The translations under genes were made by a program, and so were the position numbers. The notes beneath the pieces are model-generated. The model did no database searches. It saw only the letters and a list, made by a program, of their open reading frames with translations, and was not told the origin of the DNA. DNA of 64,000 nucleotides, taken from the NCBI GenBank assembly GCA_963742315.1, contig CAVULE010000015.1, positions 62,001 through 126,000 of the forward strand, written 5' to 3'. Of this stretch, positions 7,870 through 15,746 are shown piece by piece (the first letter of the stretch is position 1; each line of letters opens with the position of its first letter). The stretch comes from AV69 sp963742315. GTDB lineage: Bacteria; Verrucomicrobiota; Verrucomicrobiia; Chthoniobacterales; UBA10450.

Positions 7870-9284
7870 GTGAGGCTCGAGGCACTCGTTATCCGGCGGA
7901 GTGGCAGCGTAAAGCCATCTGGGCTGCGGTCAGCGCGCTCGCTGTTAGCTTCCTCATTTTCGTATTGGTCGCGGCGATCTGGATCATGGCGAACGTAATC
8001 AGTTTTCTGCAACCGATCCTAATTCCGGTCGCGATTGCGGCCATCCTTGCCTATCTACTTGATCCGGTTGTCACACGAATGGCCGCCAACGGCCTTGGTC
8101 GAACGAAATCGATTATTCTGCTTTTTACCATTGCCGCGCTCGCACTCGTCGGCATCGGCACCTGGCTGGTGCCGGCAATTGGAATGCAGAGCTCAAACCT
8201 GGCGAGAGAATTACCGCAATACACCGTCAAAGCGCGCGATAAGATCGTCGATATAATTTATCGCTACGAGCGCACCTTTGGCACCAACGATAAAACGCGA
8301 GCGAAAGCTACCAGTGGGATCGTAGAGTGGTTGCTCGGATCAAGTCCGGTTCCGACGCCGAAACCAAATCCGAAGCCCGCTGCCACCACCGCGCCGGAGG
8401 AAACTCATCCGATTTCTTCACCATCCGCCACCCCACCATTGGAGGAGATCGCGCCCGCTCCGTCGAAGTTAACCGATGCCGAGCGTGGCCGCATTCAGGA
8501 GTTGGTGGAAAAACAACTGCCCAACCTTGAAAAACAATTACCCAACCTCACTGAGAAGATCTGGGCGATCATCAAGCAAAGCATTGGCGGGTTTCTCGGC
8601 ATCACCGGTTTTCTTTTGAGCCTGGTCCTGGTACCGATTTATTTATTTTTCCTTCTTCAGCAACGGCCCGCCATCCAGGCTCGTTGGAAAGATTACCTGC
8701 CGCTTCGTAATTCGCCTCTCAAAGACGAAGTCGCCGACGTTCTCCTGCAGATCAACAGCTACATCATCGCCTATTTTCGTGGACAACTCCTCGTCTGCCT
8801 CGTCGATGGCATTCTGATTGGCACAACCCTCGCGTTTCTGCCTCCGCCCGGATTAAATTTTGCCGTCCTCATCGGTTGTCTTGTTGCCATTCTCACAATG
8901 ATTCCTTACATCGGGATCATTCTTTGCTGGATTCCGGCCGTTTTGATCGCCGTCGCGCAATGGGGCGATATCACTCACCCGTTGCTCGTCACGCTCATAT
9001 TCATCGTGGTGCAGAATCTGGAAGGCTTATTTTACGCGCCGCGCATCGTCGGCAATTCCGTGGGACTTCATCCGATGACGGTGATTGTTTCGATTTTCGT
9101 CTGGGGTTTGCTCATTGGGGGATTGCTTGGTCCAATTTTGGCAGTGCCGTTGACGGCGACGATCAAGGTATTGCTCGCACGATATGTGTGGGGTGAGGGT
9201 CTGCGCGAGGAAGCGTTTGAAGCGATCGAAGAGGTTCCCGTCGTGGCAGAAGCGGAAGCTGAGGCAGAGACGGCGCGCGCTTGA
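7866..9284 (+). CDS. AI-2E family transporter (PerM-like)
   Basis: 472 residues, longer than the usual ~350. The N-terminal helices (about 18-45 and 48-68, then 83-103) and the C-terminal block of helices with PYIGIILCWIPAVLIAV and IVGNSVGLHPMTVIVSIFVWG are typical of the AI-2E transporter family, multi-pass inner-membrane permeases whose substrates vary (autoinducer, Na+/H+ or unknown). The extra length is a Pro/Ala/Thr-rich insertion at residues ~158-200 in the soluble domain between helices. It is sandwiched between two TPR protein genes and overlaps the first by 4 bp. Confidence 0.8.
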   Translation: MSEARGTRYPAEWQRKAIWAAVSALAVSFLIFVLVAAIWIMANVISFLQPILIPVAIAAILAYLLDPVVTRMAANGLGRTKSIILLFTIAALALVGIGTWLVPAIGMQSSNLARELPQYTVKARDKIVDIIYRYERTFGTNDKTRAKATSGIVEWLLGSSPVPTPKPNPKPAATTAPEETHPISSPSATPPLEEIAPAPSKLTDAERGRIQELVEKQLPNLEKQLPNLTEKIWAIIKQSIGGFLGITGFLLSLVLVPIYLFFLLQQRPAIQARWKDYLPLRNSPLKDEVADVLLQINSYIIAYFRGQLLVCLVDGILIGTTLAFLPPPGLNFAVLIGCLVAILTMIPYIGIILCWIPAVLIAVAQWGDITHPLLVTLIFIVVQNLEGLFYAPRIVGNSVGLHPMTVIVSIFVWGLLIGGLLGPILAVPLTATIKVLLARYVWGEGLREEAFEAIEEVPVVAEAEAEAETARA

Positions 9285-9330
9285 ATGGTACTCTATTTAG
9301 AGGGAATTGCGCACAGTCCATCGCGAGACC

Positions 9331-11154
9331 ATGACAGATCCGGTGATGCACCAACTTCGGCGACAGATAAACAGAACGGCTTCGGTAGGTCGGGCCCGTC
9401 CTGTCCGTGGCGGTCTGATTGTCCTGGCGGTCATTGCCGGATTCGCGCTCGGTCTGCTTGTTCTTAGCATCGGTCCAAAATTCGTTAACGCTTGGCGAGA
9501 ATCGCGCTTGCTACGACAAGCCGAAACGAATTTGAAACAGGGAAATTTCAATGCCGCGAATGATGCCGCCCGACAGGCGCTACAGATCGATCGTGATTCT
9601 TTGGCGGCCTATGAAATTCTGGCCGAAGCAACCGAGAAACAAAATCGCGCCGAAACTGTTGTCTGGCGCGCGCAGATCGCACGCTTGCAGCCGCGCGACA
9701 TCGATAGCCAGCTCAATCTCGCCTCGGCCGCTTTACGTTTCGGGCAGCTCGATGCAGCCCGCAAAGCACTCGATAGCGTGCCGAAGGAGAACCGCGAAAG
9801 CGCGCCTTACCATGTGGTTGCCGGATGGTTGGCGCGCGCGCAGGGAGATGAAGCAGGCCAGGAACGCCATTTCGCCGCAGCTTTGGAAAAGGAGCCGCGC
9901 AACGAAACGTATCAATACAACCTTGCCGCCGTTCGGATCAAATCGCCCGATTCGCAAAAAAACGCGCAGGCGCGGGAAGCCCTCGAGCAGCTCGCCAAAA
10001 GCGCTCCGTTTCGCGCCGGATCTCTTCGCGCTTTGCTAAACGACGCAATCCGGCGCAACGACCTCAAGGCAGCCGATCGTTTCGCGCAAGAACTGCAATT
10101 GAGCCCACAGGTCACTTTCGCCGACGACCTGCTTTGCTTGGATTTTTACAAAAAACTCGATCAGAAAAAACTGGCGACATTACTCGAGAAAGTGAAACCA
10201 TTGGCGGCGCGGCAACCCGAGGATCTCGCCGCTCTGATGGCATGGATGAATAGTAATGGCATGAGCGCCGAAGTCCTGCGCTGGATGGAGAAGTTGCCGC
10301 CAGAAAAAACCGCTAATCCTCCGCCGGCAATCGAAGTCGCCGATGCTTTTGCCGCGCAAAAAAATTGGTCGCGCCTTCGTCGTTGGACAAAAAGCACTAA
10401 CTGGGGCGACGTTGAATATTTAGGGCTCGCCTATCAGGCATATGCCAGGCAGCAGTCTCGCCAGGAAGGCGCCGATGCGGAATCTGTTTCTCTCTGGCAC
10501 GATGCCGAGCGCGCGTGCGAAGAAAATCCCGAGCATGAAATTCGCCTGGCTCGCCTGGCTTCGAAATGGAATCTGCCGAGCCAGGCGGAGCAACTTTGGT
10601 TGCGCGTCGCCCATAATCCATTGAGCCGCCGGGAAGCGCTCGATGCCTTGTTTGAGATTTATCGTGCCAGCAATGATCTCCCTAATCTGTATCTCACCGC
10701 CATGCGTCTGCATGAAACTTCCCCGGAAGAACCGCTGATTGCGGCGGAATATGCCCGTCTCTCGATTATCCTCGATCGCAACCAAAGCGAAGGTCAGCGC
10801 GTTGCCAAAGAGGCCTTTGATCAAGCGCCGACCGAGCCGCCCTGCGCCGTTGCCCAAGCGCTTTCTCTAAATTCGCAGGGTCGAACTCCGGAAGGAATCG
10901 TGATCTTGCAAAAACTCCCGGCGGAAAAATTGCACGACGCCCGCGTCGCACTCTACCTCGCCGTACTCTTGGTGAGTGATGGCAAAGCCGATGCCGCTCA
11001 TGAATTCATTGACGCCGCCAATTCCGGCTTCGCTTTCCCCGAAGAAAAGAAACTCCTGCAGGAAGCGTTGCAGAAACAATCAAGCAGCACGTCTGCGACG
11101 CCAGCACCTTCGCCGACGATCTCGGCTTCACCCCCCAATCCCTCGCCGCATTAA
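9331..11154 (+). CDS. Membrane-anchored TPR protein
   Basis: About 607 residues. One N-terminal transmembrane helix follows a short basic segment (GLIVLAVIAGFALGLLVLSI), then degenerate tetratricopeptide repeats run through most of the protein, for example LKQGNFNAANDAARQALQID and AEQLWLRVAHNPLSRREALD. The tail is Ser/Pro/Thr-rich. It is therefore anchored in the inner membrane with a large repeat domain outside. I chose the ATG at 9331; a TTG at 9307 would add eight residues and has an AGAGGG run just before it. It is the last gene of the TPR / AI-2E / TPR block and ends before the hairpin terminator at 11254. Confidence 0.7.
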   Translation: MTDPVMHQLRRQINRTASVGRARPVRGGLIVLAVIAGFALGLLVLSIGPKFVNAWRESRLLRQAETNLKQGNFNAANDAARQALQIDRDSLAAYEILAEATEKQNRAETVVWRAQIARLQPRDIDSQLNLASAALRFGQLDAARKALDSVPKENRESAPYHVVAGWLARAQGDEAGQERHFAAALEKEPRNETYQYNLAAVRIKSPDSQKNAQAREALEQLAKSAPFRAGSLRALLNDAIRRNDLKAADRFAQELQLSPQVTFADDLLCLDFYKKLDQKKLATLLEKVKPLAARQPEDLAALMAWMNSNGMSAEVLRWMEKLPPEKTANPPPAIEVADAFAAQKNWSRLRRWTKSTNWGDVEYLGLAYQAYARQQSRQEGADAESVSLWHDAERACEENPEHEIRLARLASKWNLPSQAEQLWLRVAHNPLSRREALDALFEIYRASNDLPNLYLTAMRLHETSPEEPLIAAEYARLSIILDRNQSEGQRVAKEAFDQAPTEPPCAVAQALSLNSQGRTPEGIVILQKLPAEKLHDARVALYLAVLLVSDGKADAAHEFIDAANSGFAFPEEKKLLQEALQKQSSSTSATPAPSPTISASPPNPSPH

Positions 11155-11253
11155 TCGAATCGTCCCTTTTCGTGTAAATGCCCGCTCGTAGTTTTTCAGA
11201 AACTTTTACGCCCCCGCAGTGTTTCCAGTTGGTATAGCTTAGGGATCAAAGGG

Positions 11254-11291
11254 AAACGCCGGGAGCGAAATGCTTCCGGCGTTTATTTTTT
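11254..11291. terminator. Rho-independent terminator between convergent genes
   Basis: A perfect 9-bp inverted repeat, AAACGCCGG (11254-11262) and CCGGCGTTT (11276-11284), is followed by ATTTTTTA. It lies between the plus-strand TPR gene and the minus-strand 2H phosphoesterase gene, whose last codons it touches, so it could act in both directions. Confidence 0.7.
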
Positions 11292-11802
11292 ATGGCGCGA
11301 GTAATTTCCACTGCTCGACTTCGATTGCCCTCGTCGTGGGACGAGCGCATCGCATCACACAAATCGAGGTAAAACCAACTTTGCGAAATGGCAGCCGTAT
11401 GTTGTCCGCCAGTCTTTGCTTGGTCTTTGACGGTAATTTTGCATACAGCAAACTCAGATGCGGGTTGATCAGGTAACGGCTCCGCGGACCTTCCGCTTTC
11501 CAGATCGCGTCGCCCAACTGTTGCAGGACACTATTTCTTTCGAACTGCACGAAGAGCGTCTTCGCAAATTGTTCACTGAATCGAATGCTATGAATCGCCA
11601 GTTCGATGTCGACCGGTCCGAGCTCACGCAAAACTTCGAGCGGAGCACGCGAATTCTCCGGCACGATAAAAATGGTTACGTGCGGCTCGAACAACGGAGC
11701 GCCAAATTGCCTCGCCAGTCTCCTAATTTCTCGCAGGAACACTTCACGCGCCGCCGCTTCCGGCAGCAACCAGTACGCGATCGCATGGACCTTCTCTGCC
11801 AT
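11290..11802 (-). CDS. 2H phosphoesterase family protein
   Basis: A protein of about 170 residues with two H-x-T/S-x motifs: PHVTIF near residue 41 and PHLSLLY near residue 115 (counted from this start). This is the 2H fold, as in ThpR and the cyclic phosphodiesterases of plants and yeast, so it probably acts on cyclic phosphates of RNA or nucleotides. It is not closely similar to ThpR at 183-728. I chose the ATG at 11800-11802, preceded by GAGGT. The frame extends nine codons upstream, but those come from the repeat element at 11825-11910. It converges on the TPR gene. Confidence 0.7.
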   Translation of the reverse strand: MAEKVHAIAYWLLPEAAAREVFLREIRRLARQFGAPLFEPHVTIFIVPENSRAPLEVLRELGPVDIELAIHSIRFSEQFAKTLFVQFERNSVLQQLGDAIWKAEGPRSRYLINPHLSLLYAKLPSKTKQRLADNIRLPFRKVGFTSICVMRCARPTTRAIEVEQWKLLAP

Positions 11803-11824
11803 CTGACCTCGTGCCAAAGCTCCC

Positions 11825-11910
11825 GTCATCCCAGGGCGAAGTCGAGAAATCCGGCAGCGAAATCTTAAAGATAACCTTCACGGGCTCCCTCGGCTTCCGC
11901 TCGGGATGAC
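11825..11910. repeat. GTCATCCC repeat family, copy 2
   Basis: It begins CGTCATCCCAGGGCGAAGTC and ends with the inverted CGCTCGGGATGAC. Inner parts are degenerate compared with other copies, with AAATCCGG instead of GGGACCTC. It lies between the divergent 2H gene and the DUF2237 gene and reaches to within about 25 bp of the true 2H start. Confidence 0.7.
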
Positions 11911-11939
11911 AAAGGCGGAGGCGCCGTTATCATCTTCCT

Positions 11940-12299
11940 ATGCCCACAAATGTCCTCGGCACCGAACTGCAGTGTTGCTGCCGCGATCCCCTCACCGGAT
12001 TCTATCGCGACGGCTACTGTCGCACCGGGCCCGGTGATGTTGGGTTGCACACCGTTTGCGCCCAGGTAACTCGCGACTTTCTCGATTTTTCAGTGTTGCA
12101 AGGAAACGACTTGGTCACGCCGCATCCGGAATGGGAATTTCCCGGGCTAGAGCCGGGCGACAAATGGTGCGTCTGCGTGACCCGTTGGAAAGAAGCGCTC
12201 GACCACGGCGTCGCCTGCCCGGTTGATCTGGAAGCAACCCATGCGTCTGCACTGGAGTTTGTTACCCTCGAAGAATTCCAAGCCCACGCGTTGAAATAA
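11940..12299 (+). CDS. DUF2237 family protein
   Basis: 119 residues with the full family pattern: NVLGTELQCCCRDPLTGFYR at the start, then GxCRTGPGDVGLHTVCA, GNDLVTPHPEWEFPGLEPGD, WCVCVTRWKEA and LEATHASALEFVTLEEFQAHA at the end. The conserved cysteines and histidine suggest metal binding, but no function is established for the family. It is cytoplasmic and has normal length. It lies directly upstream of the LolC/E-like gene on the same strand (28 bp gap) and may share a transcript with it. Confidence 0.9.
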   Translation: MPTNVLGTELQCCCRDPLTGFYRDGYCRTGPGDVGLHTVCAQVTRDFLDFSVLQGNDLVTPHPEWEFPGLEPGDKWCVCVTRWKEALDHGVACPVDLEATHASALEFVTLEEFQAHALK

Positions 12300-12327
12300 T
12301 AGCGTTCACCGGCACCATTAGCGCGTC

Positions 12328-13620
12328 TTGAAATTACCCTTTAGCCTTTTTCTGGCGCTTCGTTATTTAAAACCAAAGCGCACATTTCTTTCCGTCATCA
12401 CGTTGATTTCGGTGATGGGCGTCATGCTCGGTGTCACGGTCCTGATCCTTGTTATCTCGGTAATGACGGGATTTGACCGCGAACTACGGCAGAAGGTAAT
12501 CGATTTCGACGCCCACATTCTGGTTACGACGGAAACAACACTCACGAATTGGCGCGAGCTGACAGAAAAGATTCGAGCGATTCCCCGGGTAGTCGCGACT
12601 GCGCCCTTCGTTCAGGGACAGGTCATTGTCGAACATGACGAGCGCCGTCTCGCTCCCACGATCCGCGGTATCGACCCGGAGCAGGAAGAAAAAGTCATCT
12701 CCCTGCAAAAATTTGTAAAATGGGGAAAACTCGACCTTGATGGCGATACCACCGTTCTCGGAATCGAGCTGGCGCGACAATTGGGTGTGCGGGTTGGCGA
12801 TAAGGTGACGGTCTATTCGCCGGGCAATCTTTCCATAGTTCTCGACCGAATTAAGAAACTCGAGAGCGCCAAAGGCGATGAGGAGAAACAAGCCATCGAA
12901 GAATTGCGCGAAGTCGTGCTTCCGAAGGATCTGACCGTAACCGGAATCTTCGAGACCGGTCATTATGTACACGATTCTCAGTATCTGCTGGTACCGCTTT
13001 TCATCGCTCAAGAACTCTATAATTTAGGTGACGCACTTCACGGAATCACGGTTAAAACCGAAGATCCTTATGATGTCGATGAGGTGAAGGCGCAGATCGA
13101 AAAGTTCCTCGAAGCCCCCCAGTTCGCGCTAACTTGGATCGATATGAACCATCAGATATTCGAGGCGATCCGGCTCGAGCGTAATGTGATGTTCTTTCTT
13201 CTCTTCTTCATCGTGGTCGTCGCTGCCTTCGGCATCATGAGCACGCTGATAACCGTAACGGTGCAGAAGCGCCGCGAAATCGGGATCATGAAAGCACTTG
13301 GCGCGAACATTGCCCAAATCGTCTGGGTTTTTTTGGGACAGGGAATGGTCGTCGGATTTTTCGGGACCCTAACCGGACTTGGACTTGGCATGACCCTGAT
13401 TCGTTATCGCAATGAATTTAGTCACTGGCTGGCCAACACTCTGCACATCGAAATCTTCCCGCGCGAGGTTTACCAATTTTCATCGATCCCGGCCGAAGTA
13501 ATTCCGCGTGACGTGACCTTGATTTGCCTAAGCGCATTTTTGATTTGCTCAATCGCCGCGCTCATTCCGGCATATTTCGCCGCGCGCCTGGATCCGGTTA
13601 AGGCACTGCGTTTCGAGTAA
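12328..13620 (+). CDS. Lipoprotein-releasing ABC transporter permease LolC/LolE
   Basis: 430 residues. The N-terminal helix (about 18-45) follows the FLALRYLKPKRTFLSVITLIS signature of Lol permeases. A large periplasmic MacB-like domain (about 50-270) comes next, and three C-terminal helices (about 285-310, 335-360, 395-420) flank the TVQKRREIGIMKALGA loop that contacts the ATPase. It extracts outer-membrane lipoproteins from the inner membrane together with LolD, whose gene is not in this window. The start is a TTG; no better start is visible and the protein is complete from it. Many Verrucomicrobiota have one LolC/E-type permease, so I do not choose between C and E. Confidence 0.85.
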   Translation: MKLPFSLFLALRYLKPKRTFLSVITLISVMGVMLGVTVLILVISVMTGFDRELRQKVIDFDAHILVTTETTLTNWRELTEKIRAIPRVVATAPFVQGQVIVEHDERRLAPTIRGIDPEQEEKVISLQKFVKWGKLDLDGDTTVLGIELARQLGVRVGDKVTVYSPGNLSIVLDRIKKLESAKGDEEKQAIEELREVVLPKDLTVTGIFETGHYVHDSQYLLVPLFIAQELYNLGDALHGITVKTEDPYDVDEVKAQIEKFLEAPQFALTWIDMNHQIFEAIRLERNVMFFLLFFIVVVAAFGIMSTLITVTVQKRREIGIMKALGANIAQIVWVFLGQGMVVGFFGTLTGLGLGMTLIRYRNEFSHWLANTLHIEIFPREVYQFSSIPAEVIPRDVTLICLSAFLICSIAALIPAYFAARLDPVKALRFE

Positions 13621-13626
13621 TTGTCT

Positions 13627-13697
13627 CACAGCCATCCTGGCTGTGGCCGACCCGCATCTCGCCCGATGATGGTACTGCTTGGCAGCTACCCTGCTGG
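13627..13697. repeat. Short hairpin pair after the Lol permease gene
   Basis: A perfect 8-bp hairpin, CACAGCCA-TCC-TGGCTGTG (13627-13645), is followed about 40 bp later by a weaker palindrome around CAGCTACCCTGCTGGGTA. No T-run follows, so it looks more like a dispersed palindrome than a terminator. It resembles the multi-hairpin arrays at 29509 and 55385. Confidence 0.5.
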
Positions 13698-13698
13698 G

Positions 13699-13735
13699 TA
13701 ACAAAAAGAAAGGCGGCGCCCTTGCGAACGCCGCC
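13699..13735 (-). terminator. Rho-independent terminator of the Spy-like gene
   Basis: Read on the minus strand, a GGCGGCG / CGCCGCC stem (13729-13735 with 13712-13718) is followed by TTTCTTTTTGTT. It lies 25 bp past the stop of the minus-strand Spy-like gene. Confidence 0.75.
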
Positions 13736-13759
13736 CTCCCCTCGCTGCGATATACGCCG

Positions 13760-14125
13760 TTATTTCCCCTTGGCTTCGTGCAATTCCGTCATTGCGTTGT
13801 GCATGTCTTCGTGCGCCTTGACGATGCCGTCGAGCTTGGTCTGCTGCTCCGGTGTGAGCAGCGGACGAATCTGCGTGAGCGAAGCATCGATCACTGCCTT
13901 GGCCTTCGTCATCGCCTCCTGATGGATCGTCTCTAGCTGCGGTTTCGCCTGATCCACGATCGGCTGCACCTTGGCCTTTTGTGCATCCGTCAGGTTAAGA
14001 GACGAAGTCATTTCCCACAGTGGATTCATATGCCGGCCGCCGTGCGGCCCCCCGGAAGGTTGCGCCTGCGCAAAACTAAAAGCGCCGAGCGCGATTGCTG
14101 CAATTACTGTCAGTGTTTGTTTCAT
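13760..14125 (-). CDS. Spy/CpxP-like periplasmic protein (LTxxQ)
   Basis: About 121 residues. A cleavable signal peptide is clear (MKQTLTVIAAIALGAFSFAQA). The mature part is His/Gly-rich at first, then helical with two LTxxQ-type motifs, LTDAQ and LTPEQ, the hallmark of the Spy/CpxP/ZraP chaperone-like family that senses or buffers envelope and metal stress. I chose the ATG at 14123-14125; the open frame upstream (29 codons) runs into the promoter. Its promoter (14171-14198) has the same motif as the divergent ECF sigma operon, so it is probably a target of that sigma factor. Confidence 0.8.
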   Translation of the reverse strand: MKQTLTVIAAIALGAFSFAQAQPSGGPHGGRHMNPLWEMTSSLNLTDAQKAKVQPIVDQAKPQLETIHQEAMTKAKAVIDASLTQIRPLLTPEQQTKLDGIVKAHEDMHNAMTELHEAKGK

Positions 14126-14170
14126 GTTTTTATAATTGTTGCGGCGCATGTTTGCGCCTTTGATAACCAT

Positions 14171-14198
14171 TGACCGCGAACCCCATTCTCCGGTTACA
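14171..14198 (-). promoter_or_regulatory. ECF-type promoter of the Spy-like gene
   Basis: On the minus strand: T-run, TGTAAC (14198-14193), 16-nt spacer, CGGTCA (14176-14171). This motif and spacing are identical in the divergent promoter at 14318-14345. The start codon is 46 nt downstream of the -10-like element. The -35/-10 style fits ECF sigma factors. Confidence 0.6.
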
Positions 14199-14207
14199 AA
14201 AAAAATC

Positions 14208-14310
14208 GTCATTTCGAGCGAAAGGCCAGAGGTCCAGGGGCGAAAGCCTCAAGAACTCACGGCGGGATCCATCGACTCCGAGCCGGGGTAGCGTTTTCGC
14301 TCGGGATGAT
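14208..14310. repeat. GTCATCCC repeat family, copy 3, between twin promoters
   Basis: It starts GTCATTTCGAGCG and ends CGCTCGGGATGAT, with a degenerate interior (GAGGTCCAG). It sits exactly between the two divergent TGTAAC-N16-CGGTCA promoters. The flanking GGTTACAAAAAA and TTTTTTGTAACC are themselves inverted copies, so the hairpin extends into both -35 regions. Confidence 0.7.
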
Positions 14311-14317
14311 ACTTTTT

Positions 14318-14345
14318 TGTAACCGATACGGCTTGATTCCGGTCA
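14318..14345 (+). promoter_or_regulatory. ECF-type promoter of the sigma factor operon
   Basis: TGTAAC (14318-14323), a 16-nt spacer, then CGGTCA (14340-14345), preceded by a run of six T. The sigma factor start codon is 31 nt downstream. The same motif with the same spacing drives the divergent Spy-like gene, which suggests autoregulation by the ECF factor. Confidence 0.6.
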
Positions 14346-14376
14346 CCGTCTTTGGTGTGGATACCTTTCTCTACGC

Positions 14377-14946
14377 ATGGATTACGATGAGCACGCTCGC
14401 GCACTGGTCGACCGCGCACGCGACGGTGATGACGAGGCTGCCCGCGAACTCATCCGACAATTGTACCCGATGGTGGCAAAGATCGTGCGCGGCTATCGTC
14501 CGCGCCGTGCGGCCGAAGAGGATTTAACGCAAATGATTTTCATAAAAGTTTTCCAAAACCTGGCGCAATATTCCGGCAAGGTGCCAATTTCGCACTGGGT
14601 TTCGCGCATCGCGGTCAATACCTGCCGCAATCAGTTGATGGCGGAAAAAGCGCGGCCGGAATTGCGTCACGCCGATCTGAGCGAAGAGCAGGCTGCCATG
14701 CTGGAAAATCTCGCCGCTTCGGATGAGGCCCTTTCCCCCGATCGTAAGCTCGCCGCGCGTGATCTGGTGGAAAAGTTGCTCGCTATGTTAAAACCGATGG
14801 AGCGCCTGGTTATCGATATGCTTTATCTCCAAGAACGTAGCGTGGCCGAAATACAAAAGGTCACTGGTTGGACCGCTGCCGCAATTAAAATAAAAGCCTT
14901 TCGCGCGCGCCAGAAGTTGCGCAGACAAATCGGAGGCTTGCTATGA
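14377..14946 (+). CDS. RNA polymerase ECF-type sigma factor
   Basis: 189 residues. Region 2 is seen around residues 25-90 (EEDLTQMIFIKVFQNLAQYS then ISHWVSRIAVNTCRNQLM). Region 4, a helix-turn-helix, lies at about 125-185 (LKPMERLVIDMLYLQERSVAEIQKVTGW then IKIKAFRARQKLRRQI). No region 3 is present, as expected for ECF factors. It is cytoplasmic. Its stop overlaps the start of the small membrane protein gene as ATGA, the usual arrangement for a sigma and its anti-sigma. The promoter ahead of it has the same motif as that of the divergent Spy-like gene. Confidence 0.85.
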   Translation: MDYDEHARALVDRARDGDDEAARELIRQLYPMVAKIVRGYRPRRAAEEDLTQMIFIKVFQNLAQYSGKVPISHWVSRIAVNTCRNQLMAEKARPELRHADLSEEQAAMLENLAASDEALSPDRKLAARDLVEKLLAMLKPMERLVIDMLYLQERSVAEIQKVTGWTAAAIKIKAFRARQKLRRQIGGLL

Positions 14947-15233
14947 AGAATCGGGACGAAATCTTAGATCGCTTGTTTCGCGCGGCCATTGCTCCCGTGC
15001 CACCGAAGGAAATGCCGTTCGGTTTCGACACTCGCGTTCTTGCGCTGGTCCGTGCGTCTTCGCTCAACGGATCGGCCATCATCGCGCTTTTCGCTCAGCG
15101 CGCTGCCATGATCGCGCTGGCAGTCATTGCACTGGCATCAGTGGGAGTTTATCGCGCCTCAACTTCTAACGACGATCTGCCCGCGGAATATGCGATGGCA
15201 GACAACGCCATCCAAAGCAGTCTGGGCGAATGA
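14943..15233 (+). CDS. Small membrane protein, probable anti-sigma factor
   Basis: 96 residues. A hydrophilic N-terminal part of about 50 residues (ILDRLFRAAIAPVPPKEMPFGFDTRVLALVR) precedes one transmembrane helix (about 53-72) and a short acidic tail. It overlaps the ECF sigma gene by 4 bp and the next gene by 4 bp. Size, topology and position are those of a minimal anti-sigma factor, although no zinc-binding HxxxCxxC motif is present. The function is inferred from context. Confidence 0.6.
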   Translation: MKNRDEILDRLFRAAIAPVPPKEMPFGFDTRVLALVRASSLNGSAIIALFAQRAAMIALAVIALASVGVYRASTSNDDLPAEYAMADNAIQSSLGE

Positions 15234-15643
15234 ACAATTCTTTGCGATGGAAATTAATTCTCGCTTTCGTGTTGGTGTTCCTCGCCGGCGCCGCCTGCGG
15301 ATTTTTCGGGGCCCTCCATGTGCACCACTTTTTCGCACGAATGGATTCCGGGACGATGGCGCAACATCTGAAACATCGTTTACGCGCGGAATTAAAGCTC
15401 ACGCCTGAGCAGATGCAGAAAATCTCACCTATTATCGACCGCGCCGCTTCTGAGTTAAAAACGAAACGCGAACAAACCACGCGCGATGTTCACGAGATTT
15501 TTGAACAAGCGCATCGCGAAATGCAACCATTTCTCACCCCGGAACAGCGCACTACACTTCAGGAACTGGAGAAGCGGCATCGCAACCTCTTGCACCGGCA
15601 CGGCTTGATGGCACCCGGCCCATCTCCGTCGCCAGAGAACTAA
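15230..15643 (+). CDS. Membrane-anchored Spy/ZraP-like protein (LTxxQ)
   Basis: 137 residues. An N-terminal membrane anchor (about 7-30, ILAFVLVFLAGAACGFFGAL) is followed by a His-containing segment (HVHHFF) and a helical domain with two LTPEQ motifs. This is the heavy-metal sensor / Spy-like family, related to the gene at 13760. It is the third gene of the sigma operon with 4-bp overlaps, so it is co-translated with the sigma and probable anti-sigma and may be the envelope sensor or effector. The tail is Pro/Ser-rich. Confidence 0.75.
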   Translation: MNNSLRWKLILAFVLVFLAGAACGFFGALHVHHFFARMDSGTMAQHLKHRLRAELKLTPEQMQKISPIIDRAASELKTKREQTTRDVHEIFEQAHREMQPFLTPEQRTTLQELEKRHRNLLHRHGLMAPGPSPSPEN

Positions 15644-15746
15644 ATCCGGGCCGCAGATTTGTCCCTAATACCAGATAACGTCAAAAGTCTGTCTTGGATT
15701 TTGCGGTAAATGAATTTTCCGTATATAACAAAACAAGTAAGCTAAC

